Below, piece after piece: positions 21,917 to 32,339 of a DNA stretch of 64,000 nt. Source of the DNA: Nepenthes gracilis. Its lineage: Eukaryota; Streptophyta; Magnoliopsida; Caryophyllales; Nepenthaceae. The DNA is taken from the NCBI GenBank assembly GCA_033239525.1, contig BSYO01000003.1:6628001-6692000 (forward strand). The letters are read 5' to 3'. Under the pieces are notes generated by a model. That model had not been told where the DNA came from. It was given only the letters and a program-made list of their open reading frames with translations, and ran no database searches. Position 1 is the first letter of the stretch; each line of letters opens with the position of its first letter. The translations under genes were made by a program, and so were the position numbers.

Positions 21917-22378
21917 GTATATTTGTTCGAGTCGTTTTAGTCGATACTGGAAATTAAATTTTCATTACGGACATTTGAGAATTGTTTAGATTTTGTGTCA
22001 TGGAATGCCCGTTGTTATTCTGGTCAAAGTAGCTGAGATTCGTGGATAAACAAGATATACGTAGATAGAGTCTCTCCCCAATCAGGGTAGTAATCGGAAA
22101 AGTCCAATTTCTATTTTATCTATCTATTTATTTGATATTTAATGGTTAGCATGCCGCCGAGTCATGAACTGTGGAGAAAACTAATAATATGGTCGACAAG
22201 AACCTCGGTCGTGGACTGTCGTCTGTTATCATAAGCTTGGTGTAGGGAATGGAACCCCTTGAAGCTGAAGCGGGAAAGTAACGGGAAATTGTAATCTAGA
22301 ATGAACTAGATCATCAATCAATTTGAAAATAATTGAAGTGTTATTTATGATAAGAAAATATATCATGTTCATGAAATG

Positions 22379-22383
22379 ATTAC
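22379..22383. repeat. Target-site duplication ATTAC (left)
   Basis: ATTAC precedes the left LTR and is repeated exactly at 27475-27479 after the right LTR. Confidence 0.85.
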
Positions 22384-22654
22384 TGAAAATTTCAGAAACG
22401 AAGAGGACGATGGAGAGAGAGGCGTGGGTGCGGACGTTGAAGAAGACGGACGCCAGCCTTTATTCCATTCCAATTTAATTTGATTACAAACGCCTTCTGC
22501 CTTTTTATAATACAAGAAAGGCAAACAAAAAATGGAAATAAAATAACAAAGGAAAGAAAAATAACGGGAAAAAAGAAATAGGAAAAAAATACACGAATAT
22601 ATACACTAGGCTGTACGCTAGGCTATATTTCCTGTTAAGCTATATTTCCTAATA
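22384..22654 (-). repeat. 3' LTR of the 22.4 kb copia element
   Basis: 271 bases beginning TGAAAATTTCAG and ending TTTCCTAATA on the plus strand. It aligns without gaps to 27204-27474. On the minus strand the internal sequence next to it ends TTTGCAGGGAG, a short polypurine tract. Confidence 0.9.
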
Positions 22655-22659
22655 CTCCC

Positions 22660-23630
22660 TGCAAAGTGGAGCATATATATTGATGATGCACAGCTTGGAT
22701 AAGTGAATCTTCAAACGGTGTGCTGGCAAAATCTTGGTGAACATGTCAGCAAGTTGATTATGAGTGGTCACATAGTGAGTCCGAATACTTTCGTCTTGAA
22801 TTTTGTCACGAACCAAATGACAATCCAGCTCAATGTGCTTGGTCCGTTTATGGAAAGCGAGATTGCTGCGGATATGCAAAAAGCAGCTTTATTGTCGCAG
22901 AGAGGTCGGGCCACGTGAGAGTGTGGTATCCGCAAATCAAGTAAGATATAACGGAGCTAAGATAGTTCGCAGTGTGGTAGCCATGGATCGGTATTCAACT
23001 TCGGAGGAGCGAAACAACCGATTGTTTCTTACACTTCCAGGAGATAAGGGAGTCCCCAATGAAGATGCAGAGCTGGTGATGGATCGTCGAGTGTCGTGGC
23101 AATGGCCCAATCAGATCACAAAAGCTCAAGTTGAACGTTAGAAGTGGAAGAGAATAATATACCTTGTCTCGGATTCTGTTTCAGGTATCGCAGTACTTGA
23201 TAAGCTACATTCATGTGATTAGATGTCGGTCGAGTCATGAATTGACTCAAAATGTCGACAGCGTAACATATATTATGTCTTGTGACTGTTAGATAGAGGA
23301 GCTTGCCAATCAGTCTTCGGTAGATGCTAGGATCTTGCAAAATAGTTTCAATTTCTTTATTCAGATTTACATTTTAGTCCATTGGGAGTTTAAGGGGTTT
23401 TGAAACCAAGGGAACCGGAATCTGCTAAAATATCAAGTGCATATTTTCTCTGACATATATGGATGCCTGTCGATGATCGTGTAACTTCTATCCTAACGAA
23501 ATATCGTAAAACACTGAGATTTTTAATTTTGAAGGCACGATTAAGATATGATTTAACAGAATGAATAGGATCCAAAGAACTACTAGCCACTATGATGTCA
23601 TCAACATATATAAGTAACACCGTAGCGATT
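22660..23630 (-). pseudogene. Copia RT C-terminal part and RNase H
   Basis: Reading right to left: the RT palm (MLLIYVDDIIVASSSLD, 23620-23570) keeps the YVDD box. The thumb/connection follows (YRRLIGKLLYLTVTRHNICY; VDILSQFMTRPTSNHMN, 23340-23230). The RNase H end is KRTKHIELDCHLVRDKI and NQLADMFTKILPAHRL (22850-22690). The blocks lie in different frames and are separated by stops. These are the enzymes that convert the RNA genome to DNA. Confidence 0.85.
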
Positions 23631-23816
23631 GATCATCCTTTTTATAAATCGCTATAATTAGCTTTGATTGGGTGAAGCCAAAAGTAATGAGGGATGTAGA
23701 TAGCTTGGAGTACCATCGCCAGAGGCCTCATGCTTAAGGCCATATGTGCTTTTAACAAACTACAAACTGATTCGGTTTCCTTTTAGTGTATTCTGGGGGT
23801 TTCGATATAGATCTCT

Positions 23817-24554
23817 TTATTTAAACCCCGTGAAGAAAGACGTTGTTAACATCAAAGTGACACAGTGCCACCCTTTGATGGCCGCTATCAAGTAAGAGAC
23901 ATCGAACTGTAGTAAGTTTGGCAACAGGAAAAAGGTTTCATGATAGTCTATTCCTTCTTGTTGCGTATATCCCTTTGCAACTAATCTACATTTGTATCTC
24001 TCAATACTTCCATCACTATTAAACTTTAATTTAAAGACATATCGGCAGCCAATAGTTTTCTTACCGGGGGGTAAGTCAGTAATGATCCATGTCTTATTTT
24101 GCTCCAACGCGTTCAATTCATTTTCAATGGCTTCACGCCATTTTTCATCACGAATGGCTTGGGCATATGTTTGGGGTTCACTGTGAGATGTTATTGTAGC
24201 TGAAAAATGCCCAAAGGTGGAAGATAATTTTTGGTATGATATATGATTTTCAATGGGATACGGTATACCTGGAGGTGTTTGTACGTTTGATCTAGCAGGC
24301 GAAGTCTGAGATACTTGGTGACAATGAAAATCCTTCTGGTATTCGGGCGCTTTACGAACTCTAGTGGTTCTTTGAACAGGTATATGACTAATTGTAGTTG
24401 ACTGGGTATCATTCGATACATCTGGTTCGGAATGATCGTTGATCAGTTGTTCCTGGTCCTGATTGTGGATAGGAACGGTGGGAATTTCTTCATTATCTTC
24501 GGTCATAGATTCAACTATAGGATTCGAACGAGAATCATGTAAGTTGGATGGCAC
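23817..24554 (-). pseudogene. Copia RT N-terminal part
   Basis: This open 245-codon segment has a hydrophilic linker, then TYAQAIRDEKWREAIENELN, TWIITDLPPGKKTIGCRYVF and CRLVAKGYTQQEGIDYHETF. That is the usual start of copia RT. The frame shifts soon after (LLPNLLQFDVSYL) and does not join directly to the YVDD segment. The linker before it (SEPQTYAQ and upstream) is the typical spacer between integrase and RT. Confidence 0.85.
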
Positions 24555-24559
24555 CGGTT

Positions 24560-25400
24560 GTGTTTGTCATAATTGTTCGTTATTGGTAATAGATGGTTCT
24601 AATGAGAATGCATCGGGTTGGATATTGGAGCTTTGGCCAATGTCGTCGTTTTGAAAAGGGAATACATTTTCATGGAAAATCACATCTCTTGAATAAAATG
24701 TAATATAGTTATTTAAGTCAATTAATTTGTAGCCTTTGACACCAAACGGATAGCCTAGGAAGACGCATTTTTTACTTCTAGGATCAAACTTGGTACGACC
24801 TTGGGAAATGGTGGAAGCAAAGCACAAGCAACCGAATACGCGGAGGTTGTCATAGTTGGATTTGACTACAAATAGAATTTCATATGGAGTCTTATTTTCA
24901 AGTAATGGAGTGGAAATTCGTTGATGATGTGCAATGGTAAGTATACAATCACCTTAATTTTGAAGGAAGTCCCGATTGAAATCTAATAGCTCTAGCGACA
25001 TTCAATAAATATTGGTGTTTGCGTTCAACGACATAATGCTTTGCTGTGGTGTTTCCACACAACTACGTTGGTGAATAACACCTGCTTTACCAAAAAGTCT
25101 CCCAAATCAATTCGGTTCATTATGCTACGAATCACTTTGATTTTCACATTAAATTGTCATGAACAGTTGTAGAAGGCTTGCGAAACCGCAATTTTGTATC
25201 CACTTTTGTTTCAGCAGGTAAATTCGGTATACGGATCGATCATCAACGATAGTCAAGAAGTATTTACATCCGGCCATAAGATACCTCAGAACATGGTCCT
25301 CATAAGTCACAATGCACCACGTCAAATAAAGTGTGTGACTTATGGGTGCTGGGAGAAAAAGGAAGGCGACGCTGCTTGGCCATGTGGCAAATAGCATAAG
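24560..25400 (-). pseudogene. Copia integrase core and C-terminus
   Basis: Decayed integrase. CKYFLTIVDDRS (about 25270-25240) marks the core around the first catalytic Asp region, and [20 protein letters not shown] (24795-24735) is the conserved copia tail. The segments are in different frames with stops between them. Integration by this copy is therefore not expected. Confidence 0.8.
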
Positions 25401-27072
25401 GATTATTATTAATGGAATGTACGGCTCCTTTTACAAGAGGATTGCTTATTAATTTCATCCTAGAATACGAAATATGACCTAATCGAGAATGCCACAAATC
25501 AGAAGACAATGAAGCAAAATTAACGGAGGGCCCCTCGCAGAATTTGGAGAGAAGGATCTGTAAAGAATTGGGATCAACTTTCTTATTCATTAGATAATAT
25601 AGTTCATTTTGCTCTTTACCCATCCCAATCGTTGTCCAAGTAGTAAGGTCCTGAATCAAACAAATGTTAGAGAAGAAAAACATACAGCAATTCAGTGTAT
25701 CAGTTAGCCGTTTTACGGAAATTAAATTAAAGGTAAATGAAGGAACACAGAAGACATTCTGCAATATTAACTTATCAGTGAGTTTAATATTTTTAATATG
25801 CAAAACAGATGTTTTACTTCCATCTGAAAGTTTGACAGAGCATGAAATCTGGACCGTGTAATGAGCATATAATGAGGGATTACATATCATATGATCTGTG
25901 GCCCCAGTGTCCAGAATCCATACATGCTGATTATCTTTATGATGCTTATGGAATGGAGAAACAGTAAAGATATTATCGGTCATGTTGGCAGCCTTCGGCT
26001 GCTCGATAATCGAGTCGATCATGGGCTGAATTGTTTTGGCAGCAGGGTCCTTTGATTGAATTAAGTCCATGAGTTGTTTGAATTGAGTTTTAGTCAGTGC
26101 AACTCTGTCATCACTGTTTCCTTTTTGATCGGTATGAGGTTTGAAGCTAGACAAGTTGGTTGAAGGGTTTATCTTCCCAGTTTTGCCATGATACTTGTGA
26201 TTCGGTGGAAAGCCATGTAACAGGTAGCATTTTTCAACAACACGCTCGGTTTTGTTATAGTAAGAACACACGGGCGCATCAGTATTGTCAAGTTTGAAGC
26301 ACTGTTGAACCGAATGCCCTGCGATCTTACAGTGATCACAGAAAAGTTTGTCTTTCTTGACAGGGTGATTGTTTTTCACATTGTATTTGGAAGGATTAGG
26401 GTTTCGTTTGGCAGCTAAGGCTACCGTGTTCCGTATCTGGGTGACATGACTGTTGACAGCCTCTTGTTTTGTTCTTTGGATAACCGAGAACACTCGGTTA
26501 ACAGAGGGTAAAGGGTCCATCATCATGATTTGGTCCCGGGCATTAGAGTAGGCATCGTTTAATCCCATCAAAAATTGTATAACACAATCGCGTTGATATC
26601 TGTCGGCAAGAATTTGCATCTTGCCGCAAGCACAGTTTGGGAGAGGATCATGAATCAAGAGTTCATCCCACAAGGTTTTAAGCTTACCGTAATACACGCT
26701 TACAGGGTCTTGTCCTTGCAGCAGGTTAGCCAACGACTTCTTCAATTGAAAAATTCGTGGCCCGTTCTGTTGAGTAAATCTGTCGTGCAATTCATTCCAG
26801 ATTTCAAAGGCATCATCGACGAAGACAACGCTGGATTTAATTGATGGGCTAACCGAGTTTTGGATCCATGAAACAACCATATCGTTGCATCGTCCCCAAA
26901 TTTCGAAAAGAGGATCACTTGAATCGCTCGGTTTGTAAACAGTGCCCTCGATGAACTGAAGTTTATTTTTGGCTCTCAAGGCGCGGCGCATGGCCCGGGA
27001 CCAGGTCGCATAGTTGTCGACGGTGAGTAAGTCGGTGACGAGAGTAATGGTAGGATTGTCACCGACTTCCAA
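25300..27072 (-). CDS. Copia gag-protease-preintegrase polyprotein (open, 590 aa)
   Basis: An uninterrupted frame with the expected modules in order. The gag N-terminus is NYATWSRAMRRALRAKNKL (residues about 21-40), and the gag body contains VSVYYGKLKTLWDELL. A CCHC zinc knuckle reads CDHCKIAGHSVQQC. The aspartic protease active site is WILDTGATDHMICNP with D-T-G intact. A GAG-pre-integrase block (LWHSRLGHISYSRMKLI) keeps its zinc-binding His residues. The start is the first Met, complement of 27070-27072. The C-terminus runs into integrase and ends at a stop where the frame breaks. Gag assembles the particle and the protease cuts the polyprotein. The frame is preserved although the downstream enzymes are broken. 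Confidence 0.85.
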   Translation of the reverse strand: MEVGDNPTITLVTDLLTVDNYATWSRAMRRALRAKNKLQFIEGTVYKPSDSSDPLFEIWGRCNDMVVSWIQNSVSPSIKSSVVFVDDAFEIWNELHDRFTQQNGPRIFQLKKSLANLLQGQDPVSVYYGKLKTLWDELLIHDPLPNCACGKMQILADRYQRDCVIQFLMGLNDAYSNARDQIMMMDPLPSVNRVFSVIQRTKQEAVNSHVTQIRNTVALAAKRNPNPSKYNVKNNHPVKKDKLFCDHCKIAGHSVQQCFKLDNTDAPVCSYYNKTERVVEKCYLLHGFPPNHKYHGKTGKINPSTNLSSFKPHTDQKGNSDDRVALTKTQFKQLMDLIQSKDPAAKTIQPMIDSIIEQPKAANMTDNIFTVSPFHKHHKDNQHVWILDTGATDHMICNPSLYAHYTVQISCSVKLSDGSKTSVLHIKNIKLTDKLILQNVFCVPSFTFNLISVKRLTDTLNCCMFFFSNICLIQDLTTWTTIGMGKEQNELYYLMNKKVDPNSLQILLSKFCEGPSVNFASLSSDLWHSRLGHISYSRMKLISNPLVKGAVHSINNNPYAICHMAKQRRLPFSPSTHKSHTLFDVVHCDL

Positions 27073-27190
27073 CCGGAAGGGATTTGTGAGATTTGTGAGG
27101 GGTTTGAAGTCGCATGTGTTCGTGCGAAGAGATGGTATACGGGTTGGTTATGTTTGATGTGGGTTCGAGCAAAATCGGTGGAGACGCCAT

Positions 27191-27203
27191 GTCTCTGATA
27201 CCA
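27191..27203 (-). promoter_or_regulatory. Primer-binding site complementary to initiator tRNA-Met
   Basis: On the minus strand, immediately inside the 5' LTR, the sequence is TGGTATCAGAGAC. This matches the usual copia primer site TGGTATCAGAGC for all but the last bases. Confidence 0.85.
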
Positions 27204-27474
27204 TGAAAATTTCAGAAACGAAGAGGACGATGGAGAGAGAGGCGTGGGTAAGGACGATGAAGAAGACGGACACCAGCCTTTATTCCATTCCAATTCAATT
27301 TGATTACAAACGCCTTCTGCCTTTTTGTAATACAAGAAAGGCAAACAAAAAATGGAAATAAAATAACAAAGGAAAGAAAAATAATGGGAAAAAAGAAATA
27401 GGAAAAAAATACACGAATATATACACTAGGCTGTACGCTAAGCTATATTTTCTATTAGGCTATATTTCCTAATA
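27204..27474 (-). repeat. 5' LTR of the 22.4 kb copia element
   Basis: 271 bases, same length as the left LTR, with 11 differences by eye. It is followed on the plus strand by the target duplication ATTAC at 27475-27479. Confidence 0.9.
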
Positions 27475-27523
27475 ATTACTCCAGTTCCATTTTGTCATTT
27501 TTCGATTCTACTTCCATATTCAG

Positions 27524-27619
27524 GCAACCTATCTGATGTTGGGCATAGCACAGAAAAAATCAACATTGATGTATGATTATGGAAGCTGTTTGTCGCCAAA
27601 GATTGAGTTCTTTTACAGG
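27524..27619 (+). other. Exon-like open segment of unknown identity
   Basis: A CAG acceptor at 27521-27523 after a T-rich tract and a GTATGT donor at 27620 enclose exactly 32 open codons (ATYLMLGIAQ..., then CLSPKIEFFYR). The other two frames contain stops. The end faintly resembles mTERF-type repeats (PKxEFF), but the match is too short to trust. It has the same strand and phase as the UCP3-like exon on the other side of the copia element, yet it does not match the next exon of that family. Confidence 0.3.
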
Positions 27620-28845
27620 GTATGTGGGACTGGTCATTGAATTGTAAATTGTGTACTCAAGGGGTCACTAAGACTAATTGGAAATGCTGGGATGCACCCA
27701 GACAACGCCAAGTCATCCTTCTCTTGTGATTGAAGCCTACAGGGACAATAACATATGCAATCAAATACACAAATCACAAAAGCGATTTATGAAGGAATCC
27801 ATTATTAACTAAGGGAAAAATTAGAGGACTTTATATCCCAAATATCTCAACTATAATTTCAAATCCAGTTACAAATAACTACATTTGAGCCAATTCTTTT
27901 GCAACACAGTATGTGTGAAATTCGATTATCACTGGCCCTAAACACTTTAGTTATCAGCACAATACAAGTGTTCCTAATACTAAACAAGAGAAAATAACTG
28001 GAAAAAAAACCAACCAGTGATATGTTCTACAACAAAAACAAGAACAATACTCCCGAAATTGGTGATGGATGTACTACGAATTAGGCCTCAAATGGATGGC
28101 GAAAGTTTTTCATTCTTCTCTTTTCTCTTTCCAAGTTAGCGCCCTTATGTTTCGAATATGGCTCTCATATATGATCTAAAATACGAATATTGTATCTATA
28201 GCCCCGCACACCCACTCAATCGTTTATGATGCAGACATCACGTAGGATGGATCTAGAAGTCTGTAGTTTGAGCCCCCATCTTGCAGCTTTCTTGCAGAAC
28301 TGCCTAGGACATTTTCACCCAAGCAAAAAATCTCACGGCACAAAAATCCTCACTTTCGAGTTTTTCATTCAAATAAAAATTCCTATGAGACTTATTTTCA
28401 GTAATAGAAATGAAAAACAGCATGTGCAATAAGTATGAGATTTACAAGAAAGTAACCTAATATCTAATAGAAAAACCCTTGGAGTATAGGTTGGGGAAGG
28501 AAAGAGGAGGTGGGGCAGGAGAAAAGGCAGCACAATGCCTAGATTCATGTAAATTATGTTCTTTTTTTTTTTATTGCTTATGGAATACCCAGCCTTATAC
28601 CTTCAGACTGATGCTTTTATGCGGCACACTTGACAACACTAATTGTGACAAGGGCTGGTAATACCTGTGATTTAGACCAGGTATAAAGATGAGGATTTGA
28701 AATTTGGTGCCATAAATTTCCTGCATTTCAAGTCGACAGTTGACTTACATGGCATGGAAATCATCAGAGATGGGCAGAATTCCTTGCAGTGCACCTATGT
28801 TAGGATTCAGACACTATTTAAATTTGCATGCCAATAATTATGAAG
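27620..28845. other. Unassigned non-coding DNA
   Basis: AT-rich sequence without a supported ORF, repeat or element. It includes an AT-rich stretch around 27960-28020 and a T-run near 28562-28573. Short ORFs (28226-28432, 28479-28661) show no motif. Confidence 0.5.
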
Positions 28846-28850
28846 TGAGT

Positions 28851-30265
28851 ATTGAGGTTTAGACAACCCGGATTCACCCGATCCGGCGCAGCGAAAACCC
28901 GAACCTCTCGTCATCGTCAGCCACCAATTAGTAGGCATAAGGAACAAAAGATGTACAATATTTTTAACGTGGAAATCCCTTCTCAACTAAGGAAAAAAAT
29001 CACGGAACAAACTCCGAAAACTTCTACTATGTAAAATGTGGTTACAAAAATCCCGAGATAGAGTATCCGCTACACACCCGAGATAGAATAAAAAAAATAA
29101 CTCCGGCGGAAGGAAACACTCACCTCGCTCTTATCTCTCTGTTTTTCTTCTCTCATTCTTCTCAATGGTGCTGCATTCCACTCACAGATATTTTACAAGT
29201 GTGGTGAAATAGCAATTTTCGTTTTACCTCTGCATACATGCGGCCTGGTGCATAGCGTCTCTGGTGATTTCTCATACCAGCACAACCCTTGGTGATTACT
29301 CACACCGCCTTCTGAAGCTCCTGGCACCTTTTATAACGATCCTGGCGCCAAATCTCCATCTGCCCACCTGATTGATTTTGCAGATGATTTGTGCTACATT
29401 TTCACCAGTTTTTGAGCATCCTGCAGACGCATGCCCTACAAGACGGTGCATGCGCTGCGCTGCGCTGCACATAAGGCGTGCCTTGCAATTCTGCAAAGCC
29501 TTCACCAACCTTGGAAAGATAATAGTTCGCCACGTTAGCCGCTAGCTTTTCGTAATGTCCTTCGGCCATTCCTCAGCCGGTCAACATTTTGTTGACCGGA
29601 TTTTTCTTCCAACCGGTCAGCTCCCGTTGACCGGATTCTGTCGCCCGGTCGCCATCTGGCCGTTTCTATACCGGTAATGCCAACCGGTAAATTCCTGGCT
29701 TGCCACTCTAGCAAATTGGCCATTCCTAGATTTGCCCGACCAGCAAATATTCACCCTGGCTCCAACTGGTCATTTTACCCGACTGGTCATTTCTGCCCAA
29801 CCGGCTAATTTGCTGCAACCGGCCATTTCAGCGCAACCTGGCAAATCTTGCGCAACCGGTCATCTTGCCTTAACCTGGCAAAATGACCCAACCTAACAAA
29901 ACCGTCGCAACAGGCCATTTTGCCCCAACTTGCCACGAGTGCATTCTTCAGCTGGTCAACTAGTTGACCGGCAATTTGCTTCCTCAAGAAATCCTTTTCT
30001 AGATTTCCTCTCCGGATTTCCTATGCGCCTTCAGCCGGCTGCTCACTTTCAGTTGGTCAACTCGTTGATTGGTAATTTTTCCTCCAACCGTCAACCTTCT
30101 TGTTGATCAACCACTTTTGCCAAACAGTTGGTTAACTTCCCTTAATCGGCTGCTTTGCCTTCCTGCAGCCCGTTTGTAGTTTACGGCACTCTGCATAAAC
30201 CTTGTGCAATCTTCGATGACCTCTTCGTTTGTTAAGTACCCACAAGGAAGTGACCAAACCCAACA
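28851..30265 (-). mobile_element. Solo LTR, family S1 (1415 bp, minus strand)
   Basis: A single LTR flanked by a perfect 5-base duplication GTGAG (28846-28850 and 30266-30270). On the minus strand it starts TGTTGGGTTTGGTCACTTCC and ends with TCTAAACCTCAATA. Its start, a GTGGAAATCCC/GAAAAGGGTTACCACG block and the GAGGTTCG...TTTTCGCTGCGCC block near the end are shared with 46291-47468 in the opposite orientation. The middle (about 29560-30120) is rich in ACCGG and TTGACCGG words. No internal retrotransposon sequence is next to it, so it is most likely a solo LTR left by LTR-LTR recombination. Copia origin is inferred from its style only. Confidence 0.8.
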
Positions 30266-30304
30266 GTGAGCATTTTTTTCCTTCTCTTTAAGATATTTTT
30301 TTTT

Positions 30305-30325
30305 GGGGGGGAGGGGTGTGGAGGG
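30305..30325 (+). other. G-rich tract with quadruplex potential
   Basis: A plus-strand run of seven G, then A, four G, TGTGGA and three G supplies four G-triplets with loops of 1-6 bases. It lies in the 58-base gap between two divergently oriented LTR starts. Confidence 0.4.
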
Positions 30326-30328
30326 ATG

Positions 30329-31074
30329 TGTTGGGTTATGGGTCACTTCCGTGTGGTGACTTGCATAAGGATGGAAATGCGTTGAACTAAGCTGAAAAAA
30401 TATAGAATGGCGTGCAACAGGTGCCTATTGTATGCTTATGTACCAATTCCAGAATGGGGTTGCCTGAGGAGATTACGAGGGACGCACAAGCAGGATTCGC
30501 AAATTACTCAACGCCTAATATGCGCTCGAGGGGGCGCTAGTGCCCCAATTACAGTGGGCTCGCTTGTGATGCCGCCTAACTTGCGCTCAAGCACTCTTAC
30601 TGATATAAATACATCTAATGTGTTTTAGGATCACTATTTTTACAATTTCTAAGCTTTTGAGTGCTGACACTGTGAGAAAATGAAGAAAAAGAGAAAAAAA
30701 AGAAAAAGAGGAAGGTTCGAGTATTCAATTGAGTTCCGAATCATGTTTTATTCTCCACCGACCTTGGGTCCGTTGTTTTTGAAGTTGAGGATATTTTACC
30801 GTTCTTGTTTCTTCTTTTTGACTTATACTAGTTATTGTTTGGGCTCATTCATTACAAGGAGTGTGTGACCTTATATTTATTAGAATTTTTATAACCAAGC
30901 ATATTGTATAATAGATATATTTTAGATTTATAGTCAAATGATTTTTCTCTCTCATTTAAAAGAGGATTTTTTCATGTAAAATTATATGTCATTCATTATT
31001 TGTGATTGTATTCATTTGTTGTGCATTATCGATTATTTTCTCATAATTTAAATAAGCAGTCCAGTTTCCCAACA
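30329..31074 (+). repeat. 5' LTR of the Tnt1-like element
   Basis: It begins TGTTGGGTTATGGGTC and ends TTTCCCAACA. TATAAATA within TGATATAAATACATC (about 30600-30614) is the likely TATA box of the LTR promoter. It is followed directly by the primer-binding site. Confidence 0.85.
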
Positions 31075-31076
31075 AG

Positions 31077-31091
31077 TGGTATCGATGATAC
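31077..31091 (+). promoter_or_regulatory. Primer-binding site, initiator tRNA-Met type (decayed)
   Basis: TGGTATC follows two bases after the LTR end and matches the first seven bases of the usual TGGTATCAGAGC site. The rest (GATGATAC) has changed. Confidence 0.65.
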
Positions 31092-32200
31092 GGTTATTAT
31101 TATCGTGTATTGAAACTTGTTTAAATCGATAGAAGTTGGAAATAAAATGATTTGTTATTTGGAGGAGTAAAATGAAGGATTTATTATTTGTTAAAACAAT
31201 GTATCTATTTGTGTTTGCTACGCAAAAGCCCGAGTCAAAATCCAAGGAGTAGGCTTTTGAATATGAACAAATTTGTGATTATATTTAGTAATTCGTTGAT
31301 GATGTGTATAATTAGATTGAAATGAAACATACATAAAAACATTGTGAGAGAAGCTCAATACGCTTTATGCCTAAAAAATCAATAACAATAAATTATATCA
31401 TTTGATAAAATTGATATAAGTGAGACACAAAGAAGGTACATCTATAGCTAACCACTTGAACAAATTTCAATGATGTGTTGACCATTTAGTGGTATGGGCA
31501 TCAAGTTTGAAGATAAGTTGTTGGGTTTGTGGTTGTTGACCACCTTGTTGGATTTATGGGAAATGATATGGATCATTATCGTCAATATCTCTCAAAATGG
31601 CATGGTGACCCTGGAGATAGCAAAAGGAGTGATGATGAATAAGGAGATGAGATGATGATCACATGACTCTTCTTCTTCACACTCCGAAGTGCTAGTTTCA
31701 GAGTCATGGGAAAGAAATAAAAGATATGTCCCAAAATTTGGTGAGAAGAGTTGAAGCAAGTTCCGATCAAGGTATCAAAACCTTGAATGTCACCATTGTG
31801 AAAAAAGGGACACATCAAGAAATATTACTACAAGTGAAAGTGGGATAATATTAAAGGGAACGAGAAGAAGGCTGAAAAGACATGAGATGAGGAGAGGGCC
31901 TCAATTGTTATCAAATCCAATTTTCTATTGGTGTATAAAGAAGATGAAGTGATCAATCTAGCGGGTTATGAAACTAATTAGATGGTGGACATTGACACTT
32001 TACTTCATGTCGTGTTAAGAAGGAAATTTTTCACGTCTTACTCTCTTGATAATTTTGGAGTGTTGAAAATGGGAAACGAAGGTACGTCCCAAATTATCGG
32101 CTGTAATGACGTGTGCCTAATCACCAACAATGGATCCAAGTTGCTGTTGAGGGATGCATACACATCTCGAACATTCAATTAAATCTCATTTCAACAGCCA
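31092..32200 (+). pseudogene. gag and protease remains of the Tnt1-like element
   Basis: Gag is only visible in fragments, such as a decayed zinc knuckle (ECHHCEK, about 31780-31802) and the surrounding charged region. The protease region at 31982-32182 contains RRKFFTSYSLDNFGVLKMGN and LITNNGSKLLLRDAY. This aligns with Tnt1 protease, but the DSGAS active site is replaced by DIDTLL, so catalysis would be lost. Many stops and indels. Confidence 0.65.
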
Positions 32201-32339
32201 AGTTTTATGATGAATAATTTTACAATACATTCTGTGAAGGGGCTTGGAAGTTGACTGAAGGATCTCTAATAATTGCCTGGGAAAATAAAGTTTCCAACTT
32301 GTATGTGTTATAAGCCTCAATTTCAGTTAGAGATGTGTA

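Larger units (their letters stand above)
22384..27474 (-). mobile_element. Ty1/copia LTR retrotransposon with intact ends
   Basis: Two 271-base LTRs (22384-22654 and 27204-27474) are flanked by a perfect 5-base duplication, ATTAC (22379-22383 and 27475-27479). The coding order on the minus strand is gag, protease, integrase, RT, RNase H, which is the copia order. By my count the LTRs differ at 11 of 271 positions (about 96% identity), so this is the youngest full-length element in the window. A 590-codon gag-protease frame is intact. The integrase and RT parts carry frameshifts and stops, so the element is not autonomous now. It lies just downstream of the UCP3-like exon. Confidence 0.92.

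Noticed and set aside
21725..21940. A functional UCP3 gene starting at the Met at 21725
   Set aside because: The conserved TPI block is in a different frame, several family residues are missing and the following family exon is absent. A fragment is the safer call.
26575..26844. 89-codon plus-strand ORF within the copia element
   Set aside because: It is the antisense reading of the intact gag frame and has no motif of its own.
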